Assembly (NCBI GenBank): GCA_026706895.1
Contig: JAPOXW010000013.1
Location: 62,001-126,000 of the forward strand
Direction of reading: 5' to 3'
Source: Gammaproteobacteria bacterium
GTDB lineage: Bacteria > Pseudomonadota > Gammaproteobacteria > Poriferisulfidales > Poriferisulfidaceae
Length of the DNA: 64,000 bases
Numbering within the stretch: position 1 is the stretch's first letter; every line of letters starts with the position of its first letter. Shown piece by piece: positions 1-7,681 of the stretch. Position numbers and translations under genes: made by a program. Under the pieces are notes generated by a model. The model ran no database searches, was not told the DNA's origin, and saw only the letters and a program-made list of their open reading frames with translations.

Positions 1-205
1 TGCGCATCATCAATTCTTTCATGCGCGCACCTTCGTCCACCAGACTGTCGATCTCATTCTCCGACAGCGCCTGAACCGGAGCAGCCAACAGCAAACTCAG
101 GCTCACACAGGCGAGTTGAAAGGCAAGGCGTGGCAAGAAAAAAGCGGGCGCATGACCTTCCTTGGCCCGAGAACCCGGTGAGGCTAGAGAGCGCAACTTG
201 TCCAG
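1..205 (-). CDS. Exported protein of unknown function, N-terminal part only (cut by window start)
   Basis: A minus-strand frame stays open from about 205 to the window edge. It encodes a basic N-region, a hydrophobic segment (LACVSLSLLLAAPVQA) and a likely signal peptidase site before LSENEID. The mature start is charged and helical. No ATG precedes the signal segment. A strong AGGAGG at 212-217 sits 6 bases before a CTG at 205 and 15 bases before a TTG at 196, so a non-ATG start is likely. The gene lies downstream of the porin gene on the same strand, but a terminator separates them. Function cannot be told from this fragment. A different-frame reading across 54-368 is open but has no signal peptide or domain and was not accepted. 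Confidence 0.55.
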   Translation of the reverse strand, partial: MDKLRSLASPGSRAKEGHAPAFFLPRLAFQLACVSLSLLLAAPVQALSENEIDSLVDEGARMKELMMR

Positions 206-330
206 AATCCACCTCCTGATCTGGAATCCGTCCGAAAACGGATGCTTCTCGCGATGGATTCGAGTTTATCACACAAAACCGATCAGGTAACAGGGTCTGG
301 ACCGTTTCGGTGCAAGGAATAGCCCATGAA

Positions 331-365
331 AAATCCGCCGCCCGGTTTCCCAAGGCGGCGGATTT
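331..365 (-). terminator. Intrinsic terminator downstream of the porin gene
   Basis: A perfect 12-bp inverted repeat (arms 331-342 and 354-365, rich in CCGCC/GGCGG) encloses an 11-base loop. On the minus strand it is followed by a short T run. It lies about 25 bases after the porin stop codon. Confidence 0.85.
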
Positions 366-390
366 CAAGGAACCCTAGATCAGAGACCAA

Positions 391-2223
391 TCAGAACACG
401 TACTGGCCTCGCAACGAGAATGCCTGACCATCGTCGTTGTTGCACTTCTTGATCGTGAGATCCTTGGTCTCGCTGCTATCTGTCCCATCTGCCAGCGCGT
501 AGGCGCGAGTAGACGTCGTGCAGCCATCAACCTCGGAATCCACGTAGTTCAACATGAACTTGACATTTTTGTTGACATACCAGTTCACGCCGAGAACCAT
601 GCGTTCCAGATCGGAACTCAGGCTTCGGCCAGGAATGTCGACTTCCGCATCTTCGTAACGTGCAACCACTTCCCAAGCACCACCTTCGCCCTTCGGCTTG
701 ATTGCGGCAAATGCACCGGAACCGGCCTTGTAGCCACGGGTCTCGCCCGTGAGAGTGTATGCAGCCTGCAGATAGAAACCGTCCATCTCGATATCGCAAG
801 TGTTGCTGAAGCCTTCGAGAACTTCCTCGGATGCAGGTTTCGTTACCACTTCAACCGTGCGCTTCCTGACAATGAAGTCGTCGACTTTCTCGCCACCCAC
901 CATGCCGGGAGCGACACCGGTTTCTCCAGCCATTTCGTGTGGATTACCGCCAAACGATTCGCACGTGCCGATTTCGGCATCAGCCGCGCAACCCGTGTAC
1001 GTAGACAGATCAACATCTTCTCCCAAGTCCACCTCAAGATCGTATTCAATCTGAAAATCTGTTTCTACTGTCCCTTCAGTGGCGGGATTGTCTCCCAACC
1101 TTGTCGCTCTCAACACCAAGTATTTCTCTTCCTGCATCTCCGTTTCTGCTGGAGTGGCTCCTTCAGGAGTATATGTGCCGGAACCACAGGCAGAATCATT
1201 GGTGCCATCAGACTCAACGTTCATGAATTCGCCCTGAAGCGAGAATGGGCCATTGACGTACGCGAGCTCAACGCCGAACTGATCAATGTCGTCGGACGCG
1301 TGCCTGTTGGTCTCAAACGGATGCTCCGTGGTATGCACGCCCATGCGGGTGCGCATGCCGTAGGGGTTTCCCTTGTAGTCTACGGTGTAGAACGAAGCGC
1401 CTGCGTGCAGGAAAGAGCCATCATCGAGCTTCGGCATGATGGAAAAACGGGCACCGACGCCGTAGACATTGCCGCCGTCATCTTCCTCGATTTCGTCATC
1501 GAAGACACCGATCGCACCACTCATCGGCATATCACCCTGGGTTGCAAAACCGACTGAGATACCACCGAAATCAGGCTTGCCGAGAAAAGCATCCGACAGT
1601 TCATTGATGATGGATCGCTCGATCGTTGAGATCCACTTGGTACTGGTGCGCTCCTCGAGCATTCCCGGGCGCTTGTGTTTACCCAGCACCGCGAACATCG
1701 GCTTGCTGGAGTACTTCAGATAGCCAGTATCAACAGACGCTTGGGAGTTTTCGTGGTCGATATTGGCTGTGAACTTGTAGGACCAGTTCTTGCCAGACTT
1801 GCCGCTCAAGGTGATGCGTGACCGGCGGATTTCGTTTTCTTCCGCGTCTTCGCCACCCCAGAAGTCGTCATAGGAATCGAGGTCGAACATCAGCCGTCCA
1901 CCGATCTTGAACTCGTTGCCCTTGCTGGACTTGACATTGATACCCCCACCGGTCGTGGAAATAGTAATGTCTTCTTGCTCGGACTTGACCATACTGCCTT
2001 TTTTCTTATCGGCGCCTCCAACTGCCTTCCTGACCTGCCGCTCCATGGCGTTGGTCTTCATCATGACTTCCTGCAACTGCTCCTGCATCTGCATCAGCAT
2101 CTGCTTCATTTCGGCATTCTCGCGCTTGAGGTGATCGATCTCCTCACCCGATGCCAAAGCAGACGCCGGCAATGCAATGGCCAGCGTTAGCGCAGCAGGA
2201 ACTGCGAATTTTGATTTCCACAT
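391..2223 (-). CDS. Phosphate-selective porin O/P family outer-membrane protein with a large insertion
   Basis: This is an outer-membrane channel of the OprO/OprP type, in which trimeric beta-barrels pass anions such as phosphate. A signal peptide (residues 1-24, ending ASALAS) is followed by a coiled-coil segment (about 25-70), which many such porins use for trimerisation or envelope contact. The barrel starts near FKIGGRLMFDLDSYDDF and ends in the aromatic QYVF typical of BAM substrates. At 610 residues it is much longer than the usual 400-450. About 140 residues (roughly 340-482) are inserted between the strands SLQGEFMNVE and FYLQAAYTLTGE. The insertion is acidic and holds four of the protein's six cysteines. 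AGGAGG lies upstream of the ATG. A terminator follows the gene. Family assignment is firm; the transported substrate is not. Confidence 0.85.
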   Translation of the reverse strand: MWKSKFAVPAALTLAIALPASALASGEEIDHLKRENAEMKQMLMQMQEQLQEVMMKTNAMERQVRKAVGGADKKKGSMVKSEQEDITISTTGGGINVKSSKGNEFKIGGRLMFDLDSYDDFWGGEDAEENEIRRSRITLSGKSGKNWSYKFTANIDHENSQASVDTGYLKYSSKPMFAVLGKHKRPGMLEERTSTKWISTIERSIINELSDAFLGKPDFGGISVGFATQGDMPMSGAIGVFDDEIEEDDGGNVYGVGARFSIMPKLDDGSFLHAGASFYTVDYKGNPYGMRTRMGVHTTEHPFETNRHASDDIDQFGVELAYVNGPFSLQGEFMNVESDGTNDSACGSGTYTPEGATPAETEMQEEKYLVLRATRLGDNPATEGTVETDFQIEYDLEVDLGEDVDLSTYTGCAADAEIGTCESFGGNPHEMAGETGVAPGMVGGEKVDDFIVRKRTVEVVTKPASEEVLEGFSNTCDIEMDGFYLQAAYTLTGETRGYKAGSGAFAAIKPKGEGGAWEVVARYEDAEVDIPGRSLSSDLERMVLGVNWYVNKNVKFMLNYVDSEVDGCTTSTRAYALADGTDSSETKDLTIKKCNNDDGQAFSLRGQYVF

Positions 2224-2447
2224 GACGTGGGAGCCTCCTAGTGTTTAAGGTTTGAGCAAACCTCGCAATTACGTTGGCGAAAATTATAGGTAGGAGATAT
2301 GACAGAAATGTTGGAAATACACCACAAACTTGTTACTTTTTCCTACCCGCTTCAGCCTTCTTCTTTACTCGTGGCCTACCTTCTGCCGCCACAGAAACTC
2401 AACGAGGGGACTGATATAAAATCTATCTGAATCAAATATTTATGTAT

Positions 2448-3137
2448 TTACTCCGACTCATCGTTCTCTTGATCTGTCGCCAATGTCCGGCTTCCCCAGC
2501 CATGCTCAACCGCAAGCACCGCCGCCGCGACCCGGGAAGTTGCCCCCAGTTTTCGCAAGATCGCCTTGACATGAACCTTGACCGTACCTTCGGAAATGCC
2601 CAGATTGTTTCCGATTCCACGATTGCTCAAGCCTTCGGCTAGCAAAGCCAGAATCTCTCTCTCCCGAGGAGTCAAGACATCAAACGGACTCTCGTCGCTC
2701 TCCGGAGGTTCCGGCTCCCGGCCTTGCACCACCCGGGCCAACGCCGGCGTCAGGCTCGGCGCCACCACGGTCTCGCCCGCCTCGATGGAGCGCAATGCCA
2801 TCACCAAGGCATCCGGCTCCATGTCTTTCAGCAGGTAGCCGCTGGCCCCGGAGCGCAGTGCCTCTACTAAGTCCTGCTCCTCGTCACTCGTGGTCAGCAT
2901 CACTACCGGCGGACATTCCTCGTCCTCGCGCAGCTTCCGAAGTATCGCGAGTCCATCGGTCTGCGGCAAACGCAAGTCCAGCAACACGATGTCCGGGCGG
3001 CGCTTGGCGACCGCCGCATAACCGGACTCGGCATCCCCTACCGAATCCAGCACCTTCAGCCCGTGGCGCTCCAACAAACCCTGCAGACCCTCCCGAAACA
3101 GGGTATGGTCATCGATGACGGTAACGGTCAACGTCAT
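2448..3137 (-). CDS. NarL/FixJ-family response regulator
   Basis: Transcription factor of a two-component system. Residues 1-120 form a receiver domain with the acidic pair D9/D10, phosphoacceptor D54 (VLLDLRLP), conserved T82/T83 and K104. A variable linker is followed by a LuxR-type helix-turn-helix at about 150-215 (LTPREREILALLAEGLSN). The 229-residue length is normal for the family. The gene overlaps the histidine kinase gene by 4 bases, so the two are probably translationally coupled. The regulated genes are unknown. The porin gene immediately downstream on the same strand is the obvious candidate target, but this is inference from position. Confidence 0.9.
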   Translation of the reverse strand: MTLTVTVIDDHTLFREGLQGLLERHGLKVLDSVGDAESGYAAVAKRRPDIVLLDLRLPQTDGLAILRKLREDEECPPVVMLTTSDEEQDLVEALRSGASGYLLKDMEPDALVMALRSIEAGETVVAPSLTPALARVVQGREPEPPESDESPFDVLTPREREILALLAEGLSNRGIGNNLGISEGTVKVHVKAILRKLGATSRVAAAVLAVEHGWGSRTLATDQENDESE

Positions 3138-4051
3138 GCCGCGGCCCTCTCTGGCATCGCCTTGAATTCAAGTGACACCCGCACGCCCTCGTCCGGCTCG
3201 CTCTCTACCCGCAATCGCCCCCCCAAGCGCATCGCCCTGTCCTGCAACAGACTCAATCCGATATGGATCCCTCGTCCTTCCCGCGGCGGATTCGCGAACC
3301 CCACCCCATCGTCTTCCACCAACACCCGGCAGTTCCCACTTTCCTCGTCGCCTGAAATCAGGACACGCACCGTGCTGGCCTGCGCATGCTTGCGTGCATT
3401 GGCCAGAGATTCCTGCACGATGCGCACGATCTGCAACTCGTGCTCAGCCGGCAATTTCAAATCCTCCCACTGAGTCTGCAGCAGCACGCGAACGTCCGGA
3501 CAATCCCGCCGAAAGCGCTCCACCGTCCTCTCAATGGCCGGCAACAGGCCTGCTTCGCTGATCGGCACACGGAAATGTGCGATTAGTTCCCGCAACTCGA
3601 TGTTGGCTTCTTCCAAACTCTCCTCGATCCTCTCGAGTTCCTCCCAGGTTCGTTCCTCGTCTCCCTGGTGCAGGGTTTCGTCCAGCACCCGTACTTGCAT
3701 CTTGATTCCGGCCAGGGTCTGCGCCAAGGAATCATGCAACTCCCCGGACAACCGGGTGCGTTCCTTCATGGCGGTATAGTCGCTGAATTCCTGCAGCTGC
3801 TCTTCCGTATCCCGCGACAGGGTCTGAACCATTTCGGCAAGCACATTCAAGTCGGCCGCAAGTTCTGAGAAATCTCCTTTCGGCGGCACCGGTACTCTCG
3901 CCGACAATTCACCCCCGCGCATGCGGAATACCCATTGCCGGATGGCTTCGTAGGGAGCCAGCCTTTGCCGGTACACCCAAATCAAGAATGCGGCAGCGGC
4001 TCCCAGAAGCAGACCGAATACGATAAATCCTGGTGCGCCCAATCCAAGCAT
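3134..4051 (-). CDS. HisKA_3-type sensor histidine kinase with minimal input region
   Basis: Kinase partner of the adjacent NarL-type regulator. One N-terminal membrane helix (about residues 7-26) leads to a HAMP-like segment and a helical linker. The HisKA_3 motif ERTRLSGELHDSLAQ carries the phosphorylated histidine H106. The HATPase domain follows, with an N box (ESLANARKHA) and a G box (VEDDGVGF). There is no periplasmic domain, PAS or GAF, so the sensing element must be the membrane helix or a partner protein. The gene overlaps the start of the regulator gene and the stop of the A-type protein gene at 4051. That arrangement suggests a three-gene unit in which the small protein may feed the kinase. 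Confidence 0.88.
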   Translation of the reverse strand: MLGLGAPGFIVFGLLLGAAAAFLIWVYRQRLAPYEAIRQWVFRMRGGELSARVPVPPKGDFSELAADLNVLAEMVQTLSRDTEEQLQEFSDYTAMKERTRLSGELHDSLAQTLAGIKMQVRVLDETLHQGDEERTWEELERIEESLEEANIELRELIAHFRVPISEAGLLPAIERTVERFRRDCPDVRVLLQTQWEDLKLPAEHELQIVRIVQESLANARKHAQASTVRVLISGDEESGNCRVLVEDDGVGFANPPREGRGIHIGLSLLQDRAMRLGGRLRVESEPDEGVRVSLEFKAMPERAAA

Positions 4052-4386
4052 TACTCTTTCGGTGGCACGTAAGCGGGATCGTTCGGGTTGAGAAAAATGA
4101 ACTGCTTCTGGCCCGGCTCAAGTTCCACGAAATCCACGGTCATGCCTCGCGACAAGGCCAGACTGTCCGCCCCAACCACCACCGGGACCTTGCGCAAGCT
4201 AAATCTTTGATCACCCTCGTGGCTCTCCACGTCAAACCCCATTGCATACTGGAAACTGCCGTCTTCGAGCTTGCGTACGGCCAAACGCAAGGCCACGCCG
4301 TCCTCGTTTTCCGGCAATTGCTCGCGGATTTGATCTGCCGCCTGTTCCGTCAGAGTTAGAAAATCTGGCACTTTATTTTTCCGCAC
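4051..4386 (-). CDS. HesB/IscA-like A-type protein lacking all cluster-binding cysteines
   Basis: The 111-residue protein has the A-type iron-sulfur carrier layout: an N-terminal LTEQAADQIREQL, a central beta region, a segment like GMTVDF, and a C-terminal FLNPNDPAY at the place where IscA/ErpA have [11 protein letters not shown]. It has no cysteine anywhere, so it cannot bind a cluster in the known way; the ErpA at 22300-22665 keeps all three. It is the first gene of a unit with the histidine kinase and regulator, sharing a start/stop overlap with the kinase. A regulatory or sensory role is inferred. Fold assignment rests on sequence pattern only. Confidence 0.7.
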   Translation of the reverse strand: MRKNKVPDFLTLTEQAADQIREQLPENEDGVALRLAVRKLEDGSFQYAMGFDVESHEGDQRFSLRKVPVVVGADSLALSRGMTVDFVELEPGQKQFIFLNPNDPAYVPPKE

Positions 4387-4480
4387 CTACAGGAATTCTC
4401 CATGATACAAGGAGAATAGTCTGTCCGTCCATTATGCAACCTAGGAATTTTTCAAAAATACGGGCAGACTGGCGAAACAC

Positions 4481-5911
4481 TTAATTTTCAGAATCTTCCC
4501 ACCATTGGTCACCAATACTCATTTCCTCCTTGATGAAATGACGAGCTATCCATCGCAGAGATTCTGCTGCTACATGAAGTCTTCTTATCTCTTGAGCATC
4601 ATCCGGATCGGAAGGCGATTGATGACTGGCATGCGCAACCGCAATTCTGCAAGAGTTGTAAAGGTAATCTTCTCTCGTTTCTTCGCCACATACCATGTCC
4701 AATTCCTTGAAAACATTATCGCAAGGGTAAGTCGACTGGATTATTTCAAAATTGCCTTTCATCCATTTCTTGATCGGGTCGGGTTTTTTAAGCTTTATTT
4801 CGATTATTTTGTAAAAGTTGAGCACCGCATAGCTAACAATGAAGTTCTGCTGTGCATTTCGGGCTTCGCGGTACAACGCCAAGGCGCGGCATGCTTCGAA
4901 AGCTTCTGGAATACGTCGATCAAATAACCACGGACGAGCCGTCACAAATGCGAGTTCATGCTTGGAAACGGCGACTGGAATAGGGTTCCCAGACCAACCA
5001 TTTTGTGCTATGGCATATTGATCATCAACCCAACTCATAAGGCTAAGAAAACGGTTAATTACAGTCATCGCCTCTTCTGGTGTCAATCCGTATCGGGCTA
5101 TGTCTATATGAACTGATGTTGTCTTCCCTTTGGTTCGCGGCATCAAAACTAGTTCATAGTCTCCAAATTTAACAAGTTGCTCTTCCTCCGGCCAAGTGAC
5201 ATGACAATCAACACCAATATTAAGGTAGTGGGCACCTGGAAAGACTCCTAACTTTCTACGGCGGCGCTCCTCAGCCTCTTCTATGGAATATTCTTCCCCA
5301 TCTCCGGGTGGCTTTTTTAAGTGTCCAGATCGATCAATTTCTCGCACAAGTTTTTTGAAAAATTGTTTGTTTAAGACAATCTCCCGTGATATAGGGGCAT
5401 AACGGGCAACTGGATGAATCTTAGTTTCTTTATTTGCGGTAGTGGCCATCCCTGCGCTACCATTGACGAAATTAGCTTGATGTAATTCACCTTTTGAATC
5501 GGTATAAAGAAATTCTGCATACCCGTGGCTGTTCACACCTGCTTCGGCCATAGAAAGAGACAATTTTTTCAGTTGGTTTCGGGCTGGTTCATATTCAAGC
5601 AGTAAGGTAACTACATCAGCAAGATTTCGTAAATTACGAAATGGTTCTAACAAATTACTCGCAGGCACAAGCCTAGACAAAATGATTGATGTAAAACCAG
5701 CCTGTTCGGACTGAGTTGCGACTATGCCGAAGATAGCGTGAACGACCTGCTTCTCCGTCAGGTGTTGCGCTCTGTTCTCCCTACCTCTGGGTAAGAGCGC
5801 ACAACCTCGAAGTGACCTAAAACGACGCTCATATGCATCAAGTGGTTCTTGCCCAAAGTCACTTGTTCTAGAAAGTCGTTGCAGAAAAAATTCGAGTGAC
5901 CGAGCGTACAT
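4481..5911 (-). CDS. Uncharacterised 476-residue protein with C-terminal HEPN-like region
   Basis: No family is recognised over the whole length. The C-terminal part (about residues 345-465) is helical, with a conserved-looking core (SYAVLNFYKIIE) followed by the sequence R422-IAVA-H427. This fits the R-x4-H motif of HEPN RNases. The N-terminal 300 residues are alpha/beta without an obvious domain, and no signal peptide or membrane helix is present. Codon use is AT-richer than that of the flanking core genes. The gene stands 3 bases downstream of a CoiA-like nuclease gene on the same strand, so the two form a unit. HEPN proteins beside nucleases are common in anti-phage and stress systems, which makes a defence role plausible but unproven. 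Confidence 0.6.
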   Translation of the reverse strand: MYARSLEFFLQRLSRTSDFGQEPLDAYERRFRSLRGCALLPRGRENRAQHLTEKQVVHAIFGIVATQSEQAGFTSIILSRLVPASNLLEPFRNLRNLADVVTLLLEYEPARNQLKKLSLSMAEAGVNSHGYAEFLYTDSKGELHQANFVNGSAGMATTANKETKIHPVARYAPISREIVLNKQFFKKLVREIDRSGHLKKPPGDGEEYSIEEAEERRRRKLGVFPGAHYLNIGVDCHVTWPEEEQLVKFGDYELVLMPRTKGKTTSVHIDIARYGLTPEEAMTVINRFLSLMSWVDDQYAIAQNGWSGNPIPVAVSKHELAFVTARPWLFDRRIPEAFEACRALALYREARNAQQNFIVSYAVLNFYKIIEIKLKKPDPIKKWMKGNFEIIQSTYPCDNVFKELDMVCGEETREDYLYNSCRIAVAHASHQSPSDPDDAQEIRRLHVAAESLRWIARHFIKEEMSIGDQWWEDSEN

Positions 5912-5914
5912 GAT

Positions 5915-6730
5915 TTAATCAGCCACCACAAATTTTCCTACTTTGCCCCCAGGATATTGGTGGTTGCCCATCTTCATTTCTAGTCGTTTCATCGTGCCAA
6001 TTTTGACTTGATTCAGGCTATACGGTCCCCATAGTTTTAATTTTCGCCATCTTCTCGACGGTTTAGAGTAACCCCCAGCATAGTTTTCGTTGCCCTCGGA
6101 ATCGTACCAAGAAGTCTCTGGAACATAAATATTATGTGTAGAAAGATTTGCTTCCCACAACGCACTATCGCTGGGATCGTACATCCAGAATCTTCCATAG
6201 TTAAAACCGTTTACCCATCTCTCCAAAGGACGGGCCGAAAATCTTTCAATGATGAAATCACCATCAGCATCTGATTGCGGTACTTCTGCATCCTCCCACA
6301 AAATTGAGCGGATGAATGGTATCCATATCACTCGAACTCCAGCACGAATATAGCTTCGGGTACGATTTTCCAAATCATCATAGCCGATAGGAGTGTGTTG
6401 GAGTTCCAAAGCGAATGGTGTACCGTTTGGCGACCAAACCATCACATCTGCCCTTCTATCGTTTGGCAGGGATTTAACTTCATGTTCAACTTCCGCACGA
6501 AGCCCCCGACCCACAAATTCTTCTTTAAATAGCTGTTTAGCTGCGAGGTGTTCTCTAGTCTCCCCTTTTGCCCATCTGCAATCGGTGGGGGGCTTATGTG
6601 CAAAATGATGAGTGACTATCCGCCCTTTTTTTAGTACGACGACACTCTGACACTCTGGACAATGATATTCATGGCCCTTATCGGCCTCTGTTGCTTCAAT
6701 TCTATGCCCGTTTAAATTGGCTACAAGCAT
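5915..6730 (-). CDS. CoiA-like putative nuclease with zinc ribbon
   Basis: The 271-residue protein begins with a zinc-ribbon-like module (C24-P-E-C27, then HHFAH) followed by a nuclease-like core. RRADVMVW and FALELQHT supply the D...ExQ pattern of PD-(D/E)XK enzymes, as in competence-associated CoiA. The C-terminal third has no known match to me. It precedes the HEPN-like gene with a 3-base gap, so both are probably made from one transcript. The AT-rich composition and the lack of competence genes nearby argue for an acquired cassette. Family assignment is moderately firm; its substrate is unknown. Confidence 0.7.
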   Translation of the reverse strand: MLVANLNGHRIEATEADKGHEYHCPECQSVVVLKKGRIVTHHFAHKPPTDCRWAKGETREHLAAKQLFKEEFVGRGLRAEVEHEVKSLPNDRRADVMVWSPNGTPFALELQHTPIGYDDLENRTRSYIRAGVRVIWIPFIRSILWEDAEVPQSDADGDFIIERFSARPLERWVNGFNYGRFWMYDPSDSALWEANLSTHNIYVPETSWYDSEGNENYAGGYSKPSRRWRKLKLWGPYSLNQVKIGTMKRLEMKMGNHQYPGGKVGKFVVAD

Positions 6731-6940
6731 TTTAGTCTCCTACACTAACGCGGTCAGGTCCCGGACAATCTCTCAACTTCATTCACTATTCTGTGCTTTA
6801 TTTATAGGGCCAATAATTTGTGAAACTGAAAGTTCACTACTCGCAGTAAAAGATACATAGGCCAAGAAGATTTTCAGTATCTGTCTGAAAACGTCAACCC
6901 ACGAAGACCTGTTTATAAAGCCACAAACCACAACACAAAT

Positions 6941-6959
6941 TACCAATTTTTGGTATAGT
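6941..6959 (+). promoter_or_regulatory. parDE promoter with palindromic operator
   Basis: A perfect palindrome TACCAA-TTT-TTGGTA (6941-6955) overlaps a -10-like TATAGT (6954-6959), 19 bases before the parD start. ParD antitoxins autorepress by binding such sites, so this is the likely operator. The assignment is inferred from position and symmetry. Confidence 0.5.
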
Positions 6960-6978
6960 GTTACAAGAGGACTGATTC

Positions 6979-7215
6979 ATGGCCAAAAACACCTCGATTT
7001 CGCTCGGCGAGCATTTCTCGGATTTCATTGATGATCGAGTCGAGTCCGGACGCTACAGTTCGACCAGCGAAGTGTTGCGGGCAGGGTTGCGATTGCTTGA
7101 AGAGCATGAAGCTAAAGTCGAGACCCTGCGCAATGCCCTGATCGAAGGTGAGCAATCCGGTCCTGCAACGCCCTTCGATTTTGACGCATTCATTGCCAGC
7201 AAGATATCTTCCTAG
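6979..7215 (+). CDS. parD: ParD-family antitoxin
   Basis: This 78-residue protein has an N-terminal ribbon-helix-helix DNA-binding region (TSISLGEHFSDFIDDRVESG, RYSSTSEVLRAGLRLL). Its charged C-terminal tail would wrap around the toxin. It neutralises the ParE encoded 6 bases downstream and, as known for the family, represses its own operon. A ribosome site (AGAGGA) lies before the ATG, and a palindromic operator candidate lies upstream. Length and layout are typical. Confidence 0.9.
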   Translation: MAKNTSISLGEHFSDFIDDRVESGRYSSTSEVLRAGLRLLEEHEAKVETLRNALIEGEQSGPATPFDFDAFIASKISS

Positions 7216-7221
7216 ACGGGC

Positions 7222-7512
7222 ATGCCGAGCTATACGCTATCTCCGGCAGCCCAAGCCGACGTTGAGCATATCTGGCATTACACTGTAGAACACTGGAGCA
7301 AGCAGCAGGCTGAACGCTATACGCGAAACATTCAGGCTGCATGCGAGGCTTTAAGCGGTGGCTCACGAGTCGGTCAACCCGCCAATGACGTTCGCCCCGG
7401 CTACCGCAAAGCCACCGTTGGTTCACACGTGATCTTCTACCGTATGCAGGGAAACACGGTGGAGGTGATCCGCATTTTGCACCAGCGCATGGACATAGAG
7501 CGACATATGTAG
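7222..7512 (+). CDS. parE: ParE-family toxin
   Basis: A 96-residue RelE/ParE-fold protein. It begins with YTLSPAAQADVEHIWHYT and ends with the typical beta-strand block (YRKATVGSHVIFYRM, VEVIRILHQRMD). ParE toxins poison DNA gyrase. The gene follows parD by 6 bases. All recognisable family elements are present, so the module looks intact. It sits between the AT-rich HEPN/CoiA cassette and the mtoX region and may belong to the same acquired block. Confidence 0.9.
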   Translation: MPSYTLSPAAQADVEHIWHYTVEHWSKQQAERYTRNIQAACEALSGGSRVGQPANDVRPGYRKATVGSHVIFYRMQGNTVEVIRILHQRMDIERHM

Positions 7513-7563
7513 TTCTTTGGGCAATGGAGCGACAGGGCTGATTCAGGGTTGACCCGTCCAAAC

Positions 7564-7591
7564 TTGACGCACGGCAGGATTCGTCCATAAT
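7564..7591 (+). promoter_or_regulatory. Candidate sigma-70 promoter of mtoX
   Basis: TTGACG (7564-7569) and CATAAT (7586-7591) are separated by 16 bases, about 90 bases before the mtoX start. No other good pair was seen between parE and mtoX. Pattern match only. Confidence 0.4.
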
Positions 7592-7681
7592 TGGAGTCGG
7601 CGATTGAGGCGGCCGCTGGCTAAGTGCAGCGGCATGGTTCTGATGGCCAGCGAATACAACTAAAAATCCATGAGGAAACTT

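Noticed and set aside
54-368. 104-codon open frame at the window start
   Set aside because: It crosses the porin terminator and its frame differs from the one with a signal peptide on the same strand.
937-1557. 206-codon open frame antisense to the porin gene
   Set aside because: Shadow of the porin coding sequence; no ribosome site or motif.
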